From Hymenolepis diminuta (Eukaryota > Platyhelminthes > Cestoda > Cyclophyllidea > Hymenolepididae): 64,000 nt of DNA. The DNA is taken from the NCBI GenBank assembly GCA_900708905.1, contig CAADRB010000006.1, forward strand, positions 1,080,049 to 1,144,048, written 5' to 3'. The notes beneath the pieces are model-generated. The model had not been told where the DNA came from. It saw nothing but the letters and a program-made list of their open reading frames with translations, and did no database searches. The translations under genes were made by a program, and so were the position numbers. How positions within the stretch are numbered: the first letter of the stretch is position 1; every line of letters starts with the position of its first letter. Positions 1 to 13,227 of this stretch are shown one piece after another.

Positions 1-314
1 CACTCTTCTCACAAACTCAGGTGTGTGAGTCAACAGAGCGTTGACAATGCTCATTTATCTTCCTCATGACAGCCAATTCACCTCCATTGTTTTCATCCAG
101 CAGCTCCTTTCCAACTTTGCAGGCGAAAGATCTGCGACTTTTAGAAGTCTTGTTATTTCTTACTTGCTGTGTTTTGCTTTTCCAGACACCATAACAGCGT
201 GTATGATCTGTGTGTATCTGTCATGAGATCTTCTGATATATGAAAACATTAATTATTATCAGCTTTGTTTAAATTACAAAAATGTAAGTGTCTTCAGATA
301 TCTTACGCACCATG
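1..314 (-). mobile_element. Tc1/mariner element (DD37-type), truncated by window edge
   Basis: This stretch matches the right-hand part of the complete element at 50170-51461 over its whole length. The shared blocks run from cactcttctcacaaactc through the pyrimidine-rich transposase N-terminal region to a terminal cttacgcac at 302-310. The TA at 315-316 would be the target-site duplication. The coding sense is the minus strand, so what is present is the transposase N-terminal region plus the terminal repeat. The rest lies to the left of the window. The two copies differ by many substitutions and a small deletion near the start, so both are old. A transposase reading frame is not open here. 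Confidence 0.85.
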
Positions 315-1639
315 TATGTTAAAGGACTCGAATTGAAAAATTCTTGCATAATTCATTATGGATCAGTTCTTTTTTGCACCTCTTTAAAAGCTTAATTTAG
401 CATGTCATGTTAAATAATGCATAAATTATGAACTGAAAACAATAATTAAGTAGATACTTCAGTAACGTCTAATTGATTAGTTCTTAAATAAAATAAACCA
501 ATTAGAGACAAGTGAGTTTAGAATTTCTGGTTAATTATTGAACAGTGATTCAAGGAATTGTGTCGTTGGCAAACTAGTTATTCGTATAATGTGTCTTTAT
601 TTATGAATGAGTCAATAAGAGAATTTTTACTTTAAACTGCAAAATTTATAATTCATAATCTTGTTAGATTTGGTTCTTTTAAATGGAATGTAGAAAAAAG
701 TCTTGGAATTCAGAATGAGCGATATCCGCTATGCTACAAATATGTAAGTTCTTGTTAAAATGCAAGACATCAATCACCTGATGAGAAAAACGGGAAACAA
801 CAGTCCATTTTTATATCGCAGCCGTGGGAAATATTTTGCAAACAATGAAATCTATTCTATTCATGTGTGAAAATACACTTTCATCTGAGAAACGGACAGT
901 TTGCATAAAGGTTCGTATTTGTTTAGTGATCATTCTAATTGTGATTATATTAAATGTACTTTATTTCATAAGGTCATGTGATAAATGACCCTTTTGATGA
1001 GAGGAGGAACAACTTAGAAATTCCAAATATGGATTTTACCTCCAATTTTCTTAGTTCTTTATTTAAATGGGAAATTTTAATATATTTCTCTCAAATTTTT
1101 GGTGCTTATAAAAGCCAATCAAAAGTCTTCTCAAAGGAGATAAAGTATGATTGTTTTAAAATTTCTACATGCTATATTGCTATTATTTAGTCATAAAGTA
1201 CCACAGAATAAAAATGAAATTTATTTAATTATTGTCTGTTCATCTTTAAAATTCAATCATGCTTTAAATATTTACCAATGCATATTTCTTAAACTTTTGA
1301 TTTGTGTCATACGAGGACTTTAAAGCTTTATGAAGCCAAATATTTAGATATAAGAAACAGGATGAATGAAGAACCAAACATACTTATCTCCTTGTCCGAA
1401 TGATTCTGTGATTGGCTGAAAAGATCGCCATGGGCCATAATAAACTGTTAACATTGTCTTTGAATGCGCATTGTTTGTTGTTTGCATTGGTGGTAAATTG
1501 TTCTATAAAATAGTTAACGTTTTGTGATTTTTGGGATCTCACAAATACACCAGATATCGAGAGATGCTTGTCGATTTTTGGCTTCAAAATTCGTTGAATA
1601 ATAATTAACAAGCCTACTTTCAATACCACTATTCAACGC
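315..1639. other. Intergenic, no feature recognised
   Basis: AT-rich sequence between the truncated mariner and a SINE. Only short open frames are present, for example about 70 codons at 978-1190. None shows domains or a coherent splice structure. Confidence 0.5.
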
Positions 1640-1845
1640 TCACCTTGGGTTAATGGGCATCATTGTTGAGCGTCTCTGGGAGAAAATTGATTCTGCCATC
1701 TCATACATTACTCATACTTAACTGATGCGGCTGGCCATTCCACTCAGTGAGTGCGCATTGTTGGGCTTCAAATTGATGACCTCTAACTTTGAAGAAGGAT
1801 TAGTTAACCAGCAATTCAACTCACAATTTTCTTCTCAGCCCTGTC
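1640..1845 (-). repeat. tRNA-derived SINE copy, inverted
   Basis: Read on the minus strand, a tRNA-like head (about 1845-1770, with gctggttaactaatcc as A-box-like and gaggtcatcaatttgaagcc as B-box-like sequence) is followed by the family core gagtggaatggcc (1740-1752). A body then resembles the better preserved copy at 39093-39375, including a gagacgctcaacaatgatgcc stretch that matches its ggactccgtgatgcc. The copy is diverged and its ends are approximate. No RNA polymerase III terminator was identified. Confidence 0.6.
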
Positions 1846-4800
1846 TCTATAATTTTCAATAAAACTGCACCATAAATATAAAAATAAAGATTTTATGACA
1901 AAAATAAAAAAAATATTTTATTAAAAAAGAAGACACTGATTTGTTTTGAAGTTAATTAGTTAATTGATTTGGCTTTAATTAAAAATGGTAGCCAATGAGC
2001 ATCCCCAGTGTTATTTTATGATTCTGCTATATGTCAGAACATTAAAACCCAAACTTTGTGTTATGGCTGATTTCGTTTACGTTAATAAAATCAAAAATAC
2101 TAATTAAACTATAATTTGAGGCTTACTGGAACGGTCCTTCGTTTTTAAATTGAGAACACTCCGCTCACCCTACACAACTGATCCTTAAAGACCAGCTTCT
2201 TTTAAAAGATTAAATTCAAAATTTTTCCGCTTGAGGAATTACGCCTTTTCAGACCTTCTACTAATTATTTTCAGCCAACATTTAAAATTAAATGGTGATT
2301 AAAAAGGATGTTTTCAAGCTTGATTGTTTGTGTAATGCGCGCATATTCAATGATTTTGCTCTTCTTTGCCAAAGGCGGATCTTAATTTTGATTATGGATT
2401 TTTCATCATCTTTGTCTTCTGCCTGCGCAACTAATGGGCTTGTTTTGCACATTCCTCATTTTTATGCACTCTGTGCAGTAGCTTTGCTGTCAAACTCGCT
2501 CTGCGTTACTTTTTTCCTTTATTTTAGCATTCGCGTTCACCATTTTTCTCCAGGGCTTTCTAATATACTCTATTTTTCATTCTGTCTTCATTTTTCTGGT
2601 TCGTTATTACTTTTTGGAAGTTAGAAAGATTCGTAGTACTGTAAAACGAATACCATGTCTTTAAAAAATCGAGCTTCAACGGATTTAGTACATTTTCTAT
2701 ATCGGTATTAATGCCTCGCGCATCCGCTATCTTTAGAATGTTTATTTAATTTACAAAAGTTCACTATTTTCCCATTTTTATCGCACTTAATTTGAAACGT
2801 CAATTAAAATCCCATTGATGCATAAACAGATTGCTTAATCTTCATTTTATGGAAAAGTTATTAATGGAGCAATGAAAAAGTTTCACAGCGCCAAAAATTC
2901 GGGCGTACAGAAAGTACAGTGAACAAAATGATGGATATGAAGAAATCACATCTCCAATTTAGTTTAAAATCGTATTGCACGCAAATATCAGATTTATTTA
3001 TTTCAAAACACTGAACCACGAAAAAAATTATCGGTAAGTGTTCTGAAAAGTTACAGTTAATTAAAATCCGAAAAGGATCGAAATCTACATATTTTTAGGC
3101 AAATATTTCCAAACTACATATTCTGTTTACTTTTCATCGCACAAATCAAATAATTTCTGCATTTATTGTAGTTGATGAGCTTAAAACAAACAAGATTTCA
3201 ATGACAACGCGATAAGCTTAATAAGATAAGAACCCAAAATTTGTAGATCAAAGAATCATGTAAAAATATTCTTATAAATTTGTAGAAATAATACTTAACG
3301 GACATCGGGCAAATATCGTGAGTCCAAAAGCCCTTTCGAAATAGGAGCGGCCGAGGTGACCTTCCACTTTCTGAGTTACTTATTTTCATTGTGATAACGT
3401 AGGTGCGTTGGCGGTTAGGGAGTCAAATCATGCACCAATGTGGCAATTGGGTGAATATCACGTATGGCATGAGACCATGATTTCAAAAATATCCAGTGTA
3501 TTCAATGGAATTAGATTTTTTATTTCGAATAGGAACAGTTGAAAAGGTGAATTATTAAAGTAATTACTTAAAATTAAAATAACAAATTATTTTATTAATG
3601 ATTTGAAGGACTCAATTTGTGAAATGTACAACACTATCAAGGCTAAACAAAGGGACCTTACGCGGCAGAACATTCTGGAAGGTGCCGACGCGCTACTGAT
3701 CGCACATCGAGCAGGCGCGAATTTGTGTGCAGAAGTCTCTCAGTCGATCAGCGATCAAGATTCGCACAATATAGATTTAATTGTACTCAAAATTATTTAA
3801 AATTTACAGTAAAATCTCCCCACACGATACCTCCCGTGTCCTCTCTACATAGTCTAGCTAATTTTGGGAGCAATTTAGACTGTAAGACTTTGCTAGAGGC
3901 TAGCTGCATATGTCTGCACTTAGTTGGAATTTGAAGTGGATTACCAAGGTTTAATCAAGTGCTTATTTATGTGGTATCCGCTACAAAATCAATTGTACTG
4001 AACGTATAGTCAAGTCAAAAATAACAACAGATAAACTCTGCATATAAAACGCAAGGTTACTGACTTTTTAAAAGAGTATTTACGAAGAAATTTTCCTAAA
4101 TTTCTGATCTGCAAATGCAAACAAACTTATAGTTTGTTAGCTATTTTATTTATATTACATGTCTGCAGATTTAATGTTAACTTTTCTCAAAACGGCTTAC
4201 ATTATTACTTACAGAAATAGAAGTGATGATGAGTTTCATAGTCTGAGCAATAAATGGCAAGAGCATATACTCGAGAACTAATAAATAATTCCCAAAGTAA
4301 TATGAGAGCAAACTAGAATCCGTAGCTTAAAGTGAAAGCCTGAAACCCTGCTTTATAAATATTATCGAATATATCGCTTTCAGTTAGTTACAATAAAGAG
4401 TTTAAGCAAAATAATACATTCACATTTAGGGCGGGGGAATTCTTGTATAAATCTTAAGCATCTCAAAAAAATGCATATAAACAGTGCCTTGCCATACACC
4501 AGAACAGCAGTACCAATATCACGTCGTCACCATGTTACTACGTGGCAGAACCATAGAAAGTCACGGCATAATGAAGTCAACGTAGGCCATTCGTCGACTG
4601 ATCCGTTATTTGACCTATCATATTAAATCAAATCAGATATGAAGTCTAATGATTAGTTCAGTCTTCTCTGAGCAATTTGCGTCCGGTCAAACGCAACACT
4701 CACAGTATAATGTCTAAATTACACCAATCAATTTCTAACTAATGGACTAGTCTTATCTGGTTTAGTCTCCGTCTTCTCTCTCTCCCTCTCTCCCTCTGAG

Positions 4801-6837
4801 ATCTGAGAAATGGTAAAATTCATTATAACAGTGAGCTGACTGTGCCTATTATTAATGAGATAATACAGACTTTGCAATTAAATTGGTTCTTACCACACAA
4901 CTGCACCTGATGCAGTATTCTCTGATATTATCAAATAAAACTTTTTAATGCTCTTACTGACTACACAACATATACAATTAAAAAATTTAAAAAATACTGA
5001 AATAAGAATTCATTTTTCTAGAAGAATATTGATCGTTTTGTTATCCACCCTTCCATGAAACACAAAAATAAAAAATTACCAATGTGCTTAATTGTTACAA
5101 AATCATTTTGCGCTTTAGATTAGAAAAATTAATTTCATTAAAAAAACCAGGTTAGTTAAAGCTTGACTTTGTATATTTTGCTCACAAAACGATTTCAAAT
5201 CAATTGAAAATATCTTGAGGATTCACAAGCGATATAAATAAATTAAGTTATAGAAGCAGTAAGATTTTTCATCAAATACTTAAACAAATATTTTTTTCAT
5301 TATTTTAGTGCTATTCTTGATTGCAAATCTTAGCATTTTAGAAAGCTTATTTTTCTCATTGTGAAGAAAGTCTCCAGGTCATTAATGTGGTAAAATACAA
5401 TGGTGAAAATAATTGAATTAATTCGTTTTTCAACTTTATAACCTCAGAAATCACAAGATAAGAGGAATGCAAATTTGCTGACATTTTTATATACTAGAAA
5501 AGTAAACAGAGGGTACAACAGTCTAGCAGTCAGTAGGCGGTATATAATTAACAGCTCAGGTGTCAGATAAAGAAACACTCGTTTATATGAGGACGACAGT
5601 AAATTGAAAAAAGATTGATAATTGAATAAATGTGGTTCTTGAATGAATCGCTATTCGATTAGAATCGTACATCTGGATGAGAGGAATAATATGCTAATTT
5701 AGTATGAGAGTCAATTAGCGATGAGCATCACAAGATGAAACATTGATTTAGAAATCAAGAAGTGTGAATTTAAATCTAGAATTCAGACATGAAAAATCTT
5801 GCTTGAGTCCGTATGCTTAATCATTAACAATGGTTTCCTTGACACAGTTTTGGTAATTGTAATAATGCCCACGCTTTGATATTTTATATGTTTATACGTC
5901 GCCTTGTGCAAAAGCTAATATTGCCGGTAAGAACACATTACACTTACTCTATTTTCTTCTTGAACTAAGTTTACTTAAATTTTTCTTATTGAAAAATTAT
6001 ATATTAACTTAAGTACTCCTCTACTCACTCACTTGGATATTAAACCCTATGGCTTTATGAAACTGTTCAAGGCTAAAGTTACTAAGCATCACTGTAATCT
6101 CTAATTAAATTTAAAATTGATAAGATAAATCAATCGCTTAAGGCAGAGTTAATAAATGTATAAAATATTATTACCCTACATCAAAGAACAATTTATTTTA
6201 CGCAATTACAGTGAATAAAAAAATAGATTGTGTTACTAATTTAATGTGTAAGAAAAATTCTAATCTTGATGTATATTTATTACTAATTAAATCACGTCAA
6301 ATGTTCCAAATTAATTTCTTAATTGTATACATCGACAATTTTGTCCAATAAATAAATATATGTGTTTGTTAAATAAATTACCGTTTTTTATAATCTGAAA
6401 CGTTTTTAATTTCATTGTGCAGTCATCTTATCTTCTATTACAATCTAAAAATTATAGCATGTACAAAAGTGTAGACTGATAATGCTTTTTTCCGTTCCCT
6501 TCGTCTAATTATGGCAAAAGGAAGAGATCGCCAAAGTGAACTAAAGAATGTTTCACATTAAAGAGGATGCAAACGGGACAGATCTGAAATAATTTTTTCC
6601 TGTGAATTTTTACTAAGCCCATGAAGTCGTCCATCTTAAGTAAACACAGCTTAAAAGGCTCTTCCAACTTGAAATTTTACTTGTCACAGCGACAGCATAT
6701 TATTTAAACCAATTTTGTCCGTTAAAACTTTTAAAAAATATTGATTCGAATTGGCCAGATCGATCATCATAATTGTAAACCTGTCAATAGGCATTGGTCA
6801 TCGTGGACCAGCATTTTTTTCAAATCGAGGGAGCGAA
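1846..6837. other. Intergenic, no gene recognised
   Basis: About 5 kb without a supported gene. An open frame at 2292-2624 (about 110 codons) is cysteine-, leucine- and phenylalanine-rich and has no family signature. A locally GC-richer patch at about 3640-3760 and another at about 4480-4630 stand out from the AT-rich background and may be decayed transposon fragments. An imperfect CT tract lies at about 4771-4798. Confidence 0.45.
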
Positions 6838-7060
6838 ATTTGGAATTTGAAGTTTAATATATAAAGTATCAGCTTATTTAATAGAATGGAAATAAAAAAA
6901 ATAAGTTAAGACTCTTTGATACTTGGCTTTATTGAGAACTCTGTTAAACGATTTTAGTTGTTTCTCACAATTCCGCATTTTAAATAGTTTTGTAATGATG
7001 CGGGTAATAATAGTAATACATATTCTTCCTGTGTTCTCATTCACTTAACACGAATATTGC
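6838..7060 (+). repeat. Dispersed unknown repeat, copy 1
   Basis: This segment aligns by eye with 27940-28290. Shared landmarks, in order, are a cttatttaata stretch, a gactctttgatacttggcttt stretch (agacttt/gacttt in the other copies), a gttgtttctcacaatt block and a gggtaataatagtaa block. It corresponds to the right-hand part of the repeat. No coding potential or terminal repeats are visible. Confidence 0.5.
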
Positions 7061-10000
7061 CGTTACCAAAGGAACTCGGATGGAGAACGCATGTGAAAGT
7101 AAAATGAGTCCTTCGATTAGATATCGGTAAATGGCATAAATTTACTACTCATTCAGTTTATGCCGGCAACAGTTACAATATTATTTTATACATCTGTCTG
7201 GAAATAGTAATGTCCAAAACAGGCCAAAAATATGAGGGTTTATAAATGGAAAAATACTTAATAAGCAAAACAGCAAAATATTCTATTAAGAGAAGAAATA
7301 AGTTTCCCTGGAGGCATAAAGTTATCTGCCATTACTGTTAAAAATTCATAGTACAAATTTTATAGTTTAACCCTTTGATTTATGTCAATATCTTAGTAAC
7401 AAGAAGAGGAGATTAACTAGTCATGTCCTATTAATAAACTGGCATTACCATAGTAATCAAACATGCAAATAAGGTTATATTAGAGATTATTGTGCTTGCA
7501 ATCTTTCATCATATATAATGTATGTCAGTATAATTAAATATTTCGTATGCGGTTCCATTCCTTCATGGCTTAATATAGTGCAACAATATTTAGGGAATAA
7601 TATTAATCAAAAGTGTTTCTAATTGCAAAGATGAGCAAATTAAATGAAATATTAATCAAAGTAATCCGATAACGCCATAAATTAAAACGGAATCCAAAAA
7701 AGAGGATTCATTGGGATTTATTCTGATTTATTTTGATAGCAGTATTTTTCTATTCCAACTTGCTGTTGAAAACAATGCTTATTGAAGTATATCTTTTAAG
7801 AAGCTATTTTATTCTCGTGCTAAATAATGTAGCAAAACCACTAATTTTACAATAGGTTGTATAGTAATAAGTCTTTGCTCAGCTTTGTACTAAAATGAGG
7901 ATTTGATATAAAGCAGTACAGCTTTCAATATTGATTTTGCAGAACTGCAAGCAAAGTACGTAGTACTTTGTAAAAAAAGAGTTCTTAAAAGCTTTTTGAC
8001 CTGTGAAGACCACTTGTACGTTCATTGTTACATACTTCACACATCACTTTATAGGGCGTTTGATAGTTTTTGTTTATTTAATACTTCAAATTACCTAAAA
8101 TGAATAAAATGGGCAGTTGAAACTAAGATTTGCATCTAGATTTTAGCTAAACAGTTTTATTTCATTAAGTTAAAATAGGAACTGTGGACTCAAGATGAAT
8201 ACCTCAGAACTTAAGTTGTTTATAAAAAGTTAATTTTGAAATTGATACTTAAATCAGGCCTGCAATAACTTGTAACACTTAAACCATCCGATGAATTGTG
8301 TACCAAATTAATCTGTACTTGATTTTGGACTTGATTTGACACAAAATCGAGGGTAGATGGTTATCTTAGAAAGGAGAATATTCAAAAAATATTTCAACTT
8401 TTCTGCTCCTGATGCTTCATTAACCTATCTATCATTATAGCTTTTTCCTGCTCTCTTGCAAGCAATCTAACAATCTAAATTTTTAATGTGTTATGCTTCA
8501 TTTTTGTCTTATCGTAATAATATTTTGGGCATATTTGAGGTCAACTTGAGCGAATTTAATTGTCCTTTACAATATTTAAAAATGTCTTCGTTAATATCAT
8601 CAACTCCCTCATGACTGCAAAAATCTCTAGTTGAATTGAAATGTCATGAAGAACAATTCTATTGAGCCAAACGGTCATAAGTTCTGAGTATTGTGGACGT
8701 GAACTTAGCCCGAAATCTAGATCAAGGAAAAACTTAGTTACACTATGCATCTGGAAAGAAAATAGAAAAAACTCATCTTATGTTTTCAATATTCCTCGTT
8801 TTATCCTTCAGTAAAAATGTCACAATTTTGTATGTTTAAATGTAAAATTCGTTACATATTTCAATCTCCTGTTAAAAATACTTACTCACAGACTAATTCC
8901 AAAGTTTTCATGAGGCTGTTGATTTTTATTCAGCGACGGAAAGTATACAGCTATTTCTCTGTTTCTCCTGGTTTTGCGATAAAATCTCCCACTTACCTTT
9001 CCTCTTCCCTCCATTAGTATGATAATAAAATCTTTATACATCTGCAAAGGTTGCTTTTTAAAGATGGATTCTTGTTTAAAATGAAATGATAAATTCACTA
9101 AGCAGCAAGAGACATATCTTAATAAAATTGGTTTCTCTTTCAAAATCTGAGTAAAAAACAAACCCATCAGTGTGATTATTTTCTCTTATGAACGATGTTA
9201 AACAAACGGTTTGTAAACTCAGCGGCTTAAATTACGCCTAAATAAATGAATGAATTGAAATATCTACAAAATAAATGTAAAATTTAAAATAAATTTAAAT
9301 ATCAGAAATGAGTTGCCACAGGACGCCTTAACCGCCTTTAGAACGAAAGGGTCAGAAAACTCATTTACTTCACTTACCGTAAATTAGCCAGCTTTGTACA
9401 CCAAAATATGATATTTGTAATAAAGAGTTGACTAGAAAAATTTTACTTGAGTAATAAAAGCTTAAAATGACGTGTTTTGTCAGACATTGACTGTGAACGT
9501 AGAAAATGAAAATAAGTCTTAACAGAGAGTCAAAATCATGACGAAATTTAATTTCTGAACGGAAGGGTTTTGCTGGAAGAGAAATTAAACTTTATATACA
9601 TCTCTACATCGACAGTTTTTTTGTTAATATTATAGTAATACATAGGCCACTTAATCTGCCCAACTTGTAAAAATAAAAGAAGAAAGCTTCGACTCTGCTC
9701 TCCAATATAAATAAGACAAAAAAATAAATGAAAAAGAATCCCCTTTAGAATAATAATTCGAGCGGATCAATATAATCTTGACCTTATGGCAAAAGTAAAG
9801 TGACATGGCCGCAAAACACCGAAGTATATTGAAAATCTTATAACATGATAATCAGGTGTATGTTGTTTACAAAAATAAAACATCCCACAACTTTACGTCT
9901 TTTTAATGTCCAGTTCCATGTGAATTTATTTCGGAAGTGTGCCACATTATTGTAAAATTATGACCCAAATTATGGGTAGATTTTAAAAATATATTATTTA

Positions 10001-10474
10001 TTTGGCTTAATCTTATCTTTTCAAGTGAACATTCTGAACAGCAAAACAGTTCAAGAAGGGATGAAAGAACATCAAGGAGGTGCAAATAATGATGCAAGAA
10101 TGTCCGGGCCCTATCAAATTTGTAGTCTGGTAGCATGCAGATGTTTAAATTATCATAAGATATTTAAAAAGATTTGCATTACTCACGCACTCGAATGCAC
10201 AATTTTCATGGATTTGTCGGTGACTTACAAAGTAGAAATGGAAAATTTTTATCAAGTAAAATAAACTTATTAATTCCATTGTTAATTATTTACAAATATT
10301 GCATATCTGTTAAATGTGTTAATTTAAAGGATCATTGTGTTGCATTCATTTGAGTAGATTGCAAACTTTTATTCAATCCCGTGTTATTATTAAATTAGGG
10401 GGATTGAGGCTAATCTGAAGTTGAATTCGTTATTACAGGTAAAATTTCCATGATTCTGTTCGACTATTAAATTA
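7061..10474. other. Intergenic, no gene recognised
   Basis: AT-rich sequence leading to the LINE repeat. Short open frames occur at 8556-8750, 8817-9017, 8886-9167 and 9903-10264 on both strands, overlapping one another. They lack recognisable motifs and look like chance frames. Confidence 0.45.
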
Positions 10475-11499
10475 CACTTTTTCATCGTAAGTTCAGCATA
10501 CTCTAGAACGACTTTATAAGTAATTTTTAACAATTTTTACTCATTGGAGTCCTCATAGTATGGAGATTAGTAAAATGGGACAATAAGATGTGAAGGGGAA
10601 CACGTTGAAACAAAGTGAATATCAGGGCATTAAAATATGCTCACCCTATCTAACTTCGGGCTTCATCAGTTTATCACATTTCAACTTCGTACGTTAGTAT
10701 TCTAAAATGCATATTTCAGACTTCCAAGTGAGTTTTGTCAGTGATCATCGGAGCCTATTTGCGGATTGATTTAGGTAATGTTAAATCACTTCTTCTTAGT
10801 TATTGTGTCTCTTCCCGTCGTGTATTTGTGTATGTTCTAATCCATTGGTGTCGTCCGCCACCAATGGTGTTCACCACATTATATAATAAAATATGATCAC
10901 CTTTCTGGAAGTCTGCATGGGTATTTAACCTTCATAGACTTCCCGTCTTCCCAGACAGACTAATTATTGTTTTTTAATCAAAGTGTTTTTATAATGAAGT
11001 CTCCTCTAATCGAGTTAATTATAATTCATGACAAAACAAAAACAAAATATAATTTGATTTATCTAGGGCATTCAAACAAAATGGGCGGTAGAAGCAATTT
11101 GGGCAATGTAGAGAGGTATTTTGTGTAAATTTCAAATTATTTTTTATCATCGTTATAGTACAAATCTGGGTGGTATGTTTAAAACTGATTTCGTAACTAT
11201 CCCCTCTTCACATACCTCCTGTAACATTCATTAATAGAGTGAAATCTCTATCAATCTGTGGAATGTCCGCGTTTCGGTGATGGTCTGTTCGTGAGTGTCT
11301 TCCCATCTTACATGAGCTTGCAAAGAATTGATGATGCCAGGTGTCCCCTCTTCTTATACCATTTACTTGTGGTTAATTTTTCTCGTCAGCGTAGTATAGA
11401 TTTCTAATTAGCATTCTTCATCCAAACCGCGTCATCTTTCACACTGAACTTCGTCTCCACATCTGTATTGAGCTGCCTAGGCCAGATCTTCATATGAGG

Positions 11500-12281
11500 A
11501 ACCTTAGATTTTTCCACTTTTCGATGTATTGATAGGAAATTCGAGAGAATTTGAATGGATGCATCGCTTTTTTGTGCAGATTTGCACAGAGGTTAGGGCT
11601 GCTCCCCTGTAGTTGTGTGACGAGGTGTCTCGGAGGAACTCCTCCGCCAGCACTTTAACACTCCTTTGTTGTCTGCCGTACAGCCCGGCATTCTCCATCG
11701 AGCTGTGTTTTGAACAGTCCTTACTTTGTTATCATACTCCTTGCAATCAACAATAGTGGACAAACTGCAAAATAAGAAGAAGAGACTGGACGAATGTTTC
11801 ATGCGGTTCCACTCGAGTTTCAATCGAAAGTACTTTTGACCCCAAAACTGAACTGAGCATCCCCAGAGGCCTTCTGACTTTCATATCAATAGGTCGTGTA
11901 GAATCATCACCCAGGCCTTTATCATTCACAGGAGACCCGAGCTATGCACAGGAACTCACTCTACATATCCCGTGTTCATCCAACTTGAGATATGGCCGTT
12001 CCAGATCTGAATCCACCCACACGATATTTATTCATACGCCATCTCCATGGCATTTGTCTAGTATTGATTTGCATCTCCGTTGAAGTCTTTAGCACGCCCA
12101 ATCAAATTAGCAATAAGATATAAGTTGTCTGAATATTCCAAGTGCCTCAGTGGCTACTCGCATCCTTCAGAACTTAAGAGTCCGACTTGCGAATCCTCAG
12201 AGAGTGCATGGTCTTTCTCTAATATAAGGTGGAATATTGTGTTAAAGAGCATAGAATCCATTGGATTCTTTTCTGGCGCCC

Positions 12282-12313
<32 letters not shown>

Positions 12314-13153
12314 ATAGAAAATACTTCACGTGAGTCCATTATGTGACCTTTTTGGACATCTAGGAGGTGTATGAAAAGGTTGAATATGTTCCAGCGCAGC
12401 TTTAGTTCACACAGTCTTGTTGAAGACTGTTGTCGTAAGGGTGGGTGTGAATCAAAGTCCTTCCTTAAATCAACAAAGCTAAGTACTCTTCCGTAATGCT
12501 AGTTACTAGCTTCCTGAATTACTCTTCTCACAGCAAGGATGGCCTGTTTTGTGGGAACTTCAGCACAAAGTCTATGTTGAGTATTTGGTAATCATTCACC
12601 CATGGACAGATTAAGCCTTCACAGATCATTGTTACAAGCTATTTCCCCAGTCGTGTCAAGAAGGTAAAGAGTATTGTGGTTGGCTAAGTCAGTTCTTACT
12701 TTCTAACCTTTGCAAATGCTGATTAGTTCAACGACAAGCAGTATCGGGGTATAGGAATTCTGCCTTACCAACAATCGTTAAAGAATTTCGGTGATTAGGT
12801 ATCTTGTGATTGTTCACTTCACTCAGTAAGTTCAGACTTTAAGCCATTTGCTCCAGGACTTTTGGAAGTTTCCAATCTCCTCTTTGCCCTCTTTATTTGC
12901 TCTACTGTCCGTTTAGTCTCTTTAGACGGTTCCGTAATAGTTAGGGTTACATCAGATAAACAACTAAATAGCTCGGCATAATGACTAGTCGGGGAGCTGA
13001 GATAAACGGTAAATTTATTTCGCTTCGAAATAGACCATGGTGGAGAGGTCGTAAGCAGAACCTTTTGAAGTAAGTTTTAGGTTTTATTGGTTTATTAATA
13101 GTTAATAATTGGGAAAATTTGTCAACTTTTCCTCTGAGTATGCCCTTTTCCAT
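11500..13153 (-). pseudogene. LINE reverse transcriptase pseudogene, copy 1
   Basis: On the minus strand, the frames read in turn a HYAELF linker and an RT entry motif KSPGANG (about 12840-12866). They continue with RT motif A as FVDLRKDFDS (12449-12477) and the catalytic YADD box decayed to EYSDN (about 12125-12140). A thumb and C-terminal region follows with VRRPLGMLSSVL and VLSIETRVEPHETFVQS (11780-11880). In a working LINE this enzyme copies element RNA into DNA at the target site. Here the motifs fall in several frames with many stops, the second catalytic Asp of YADD is Asn, and a CT tract interrupts the frame between motifs A and C. It is not functional. Confidence 0.8.
12285..12307. 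repeat. (TC)n microsatellite inside LINE copy 1
   Basis: About eleven TC units on the plus strand (GA on the element's coding strand), located between reverse-transcriptase motifs A and C. The same tract with the same apparent length is present in the second LINE copy. Confidence 0.9.
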
Positions 13154-13227
13154 TCAATATAGGCGAGTTGACTTTATCTCTGCACCTTTTATAGGCGGCA
13201 TATGATTCAGGGGATTCATCAGTTAAT

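Larger units (their letters stand above)
10475..13227 (-). mobile_element. Decayed non-LTR (LINE) retrotransposon, copy 1 of a 2753-bp duplicated segment
   Basis: The minus strand carries broken reverse-transcriptase sequence in the expected order, so the element reads right to left. Its 3' untranslated part is probably 10475-11480. The segment is matched base for base, wherever I compared it, by 42816-45568 at a constant offset of 32341, with a single difference seen at 13198. The left edge at 10475 and right edge at 13227 mark where identity stops. Weaker similarity continues about 24 bp to the left and about 35 bp to the right. No poly(A) tail or convincing target-site duplication is visible. 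Clade is uncertain (CR1-, RTE- or Jockey-like). Confidence 0.85.

Noticed and set aside
770..800. Second hammerhead-like string (ctgatgagaaaaacgggaaac)
   Set aside because: No stem II complementarity and no C before GAAA.
2292..2624. A 110-codon open frame on the plus strand
   Set aside because: Low-complexity hydrophobic and cysteine-rich translation, no domain, no splice or poly(A) context. Such frames are expected by chance in 64 kb.
12154..12346. Overlapping frames across the CT tract read as Ser-Leu or Glu-Arg repeats
   Set aside because: They are translations of the microsatellite inside the dead LINE, not genes.
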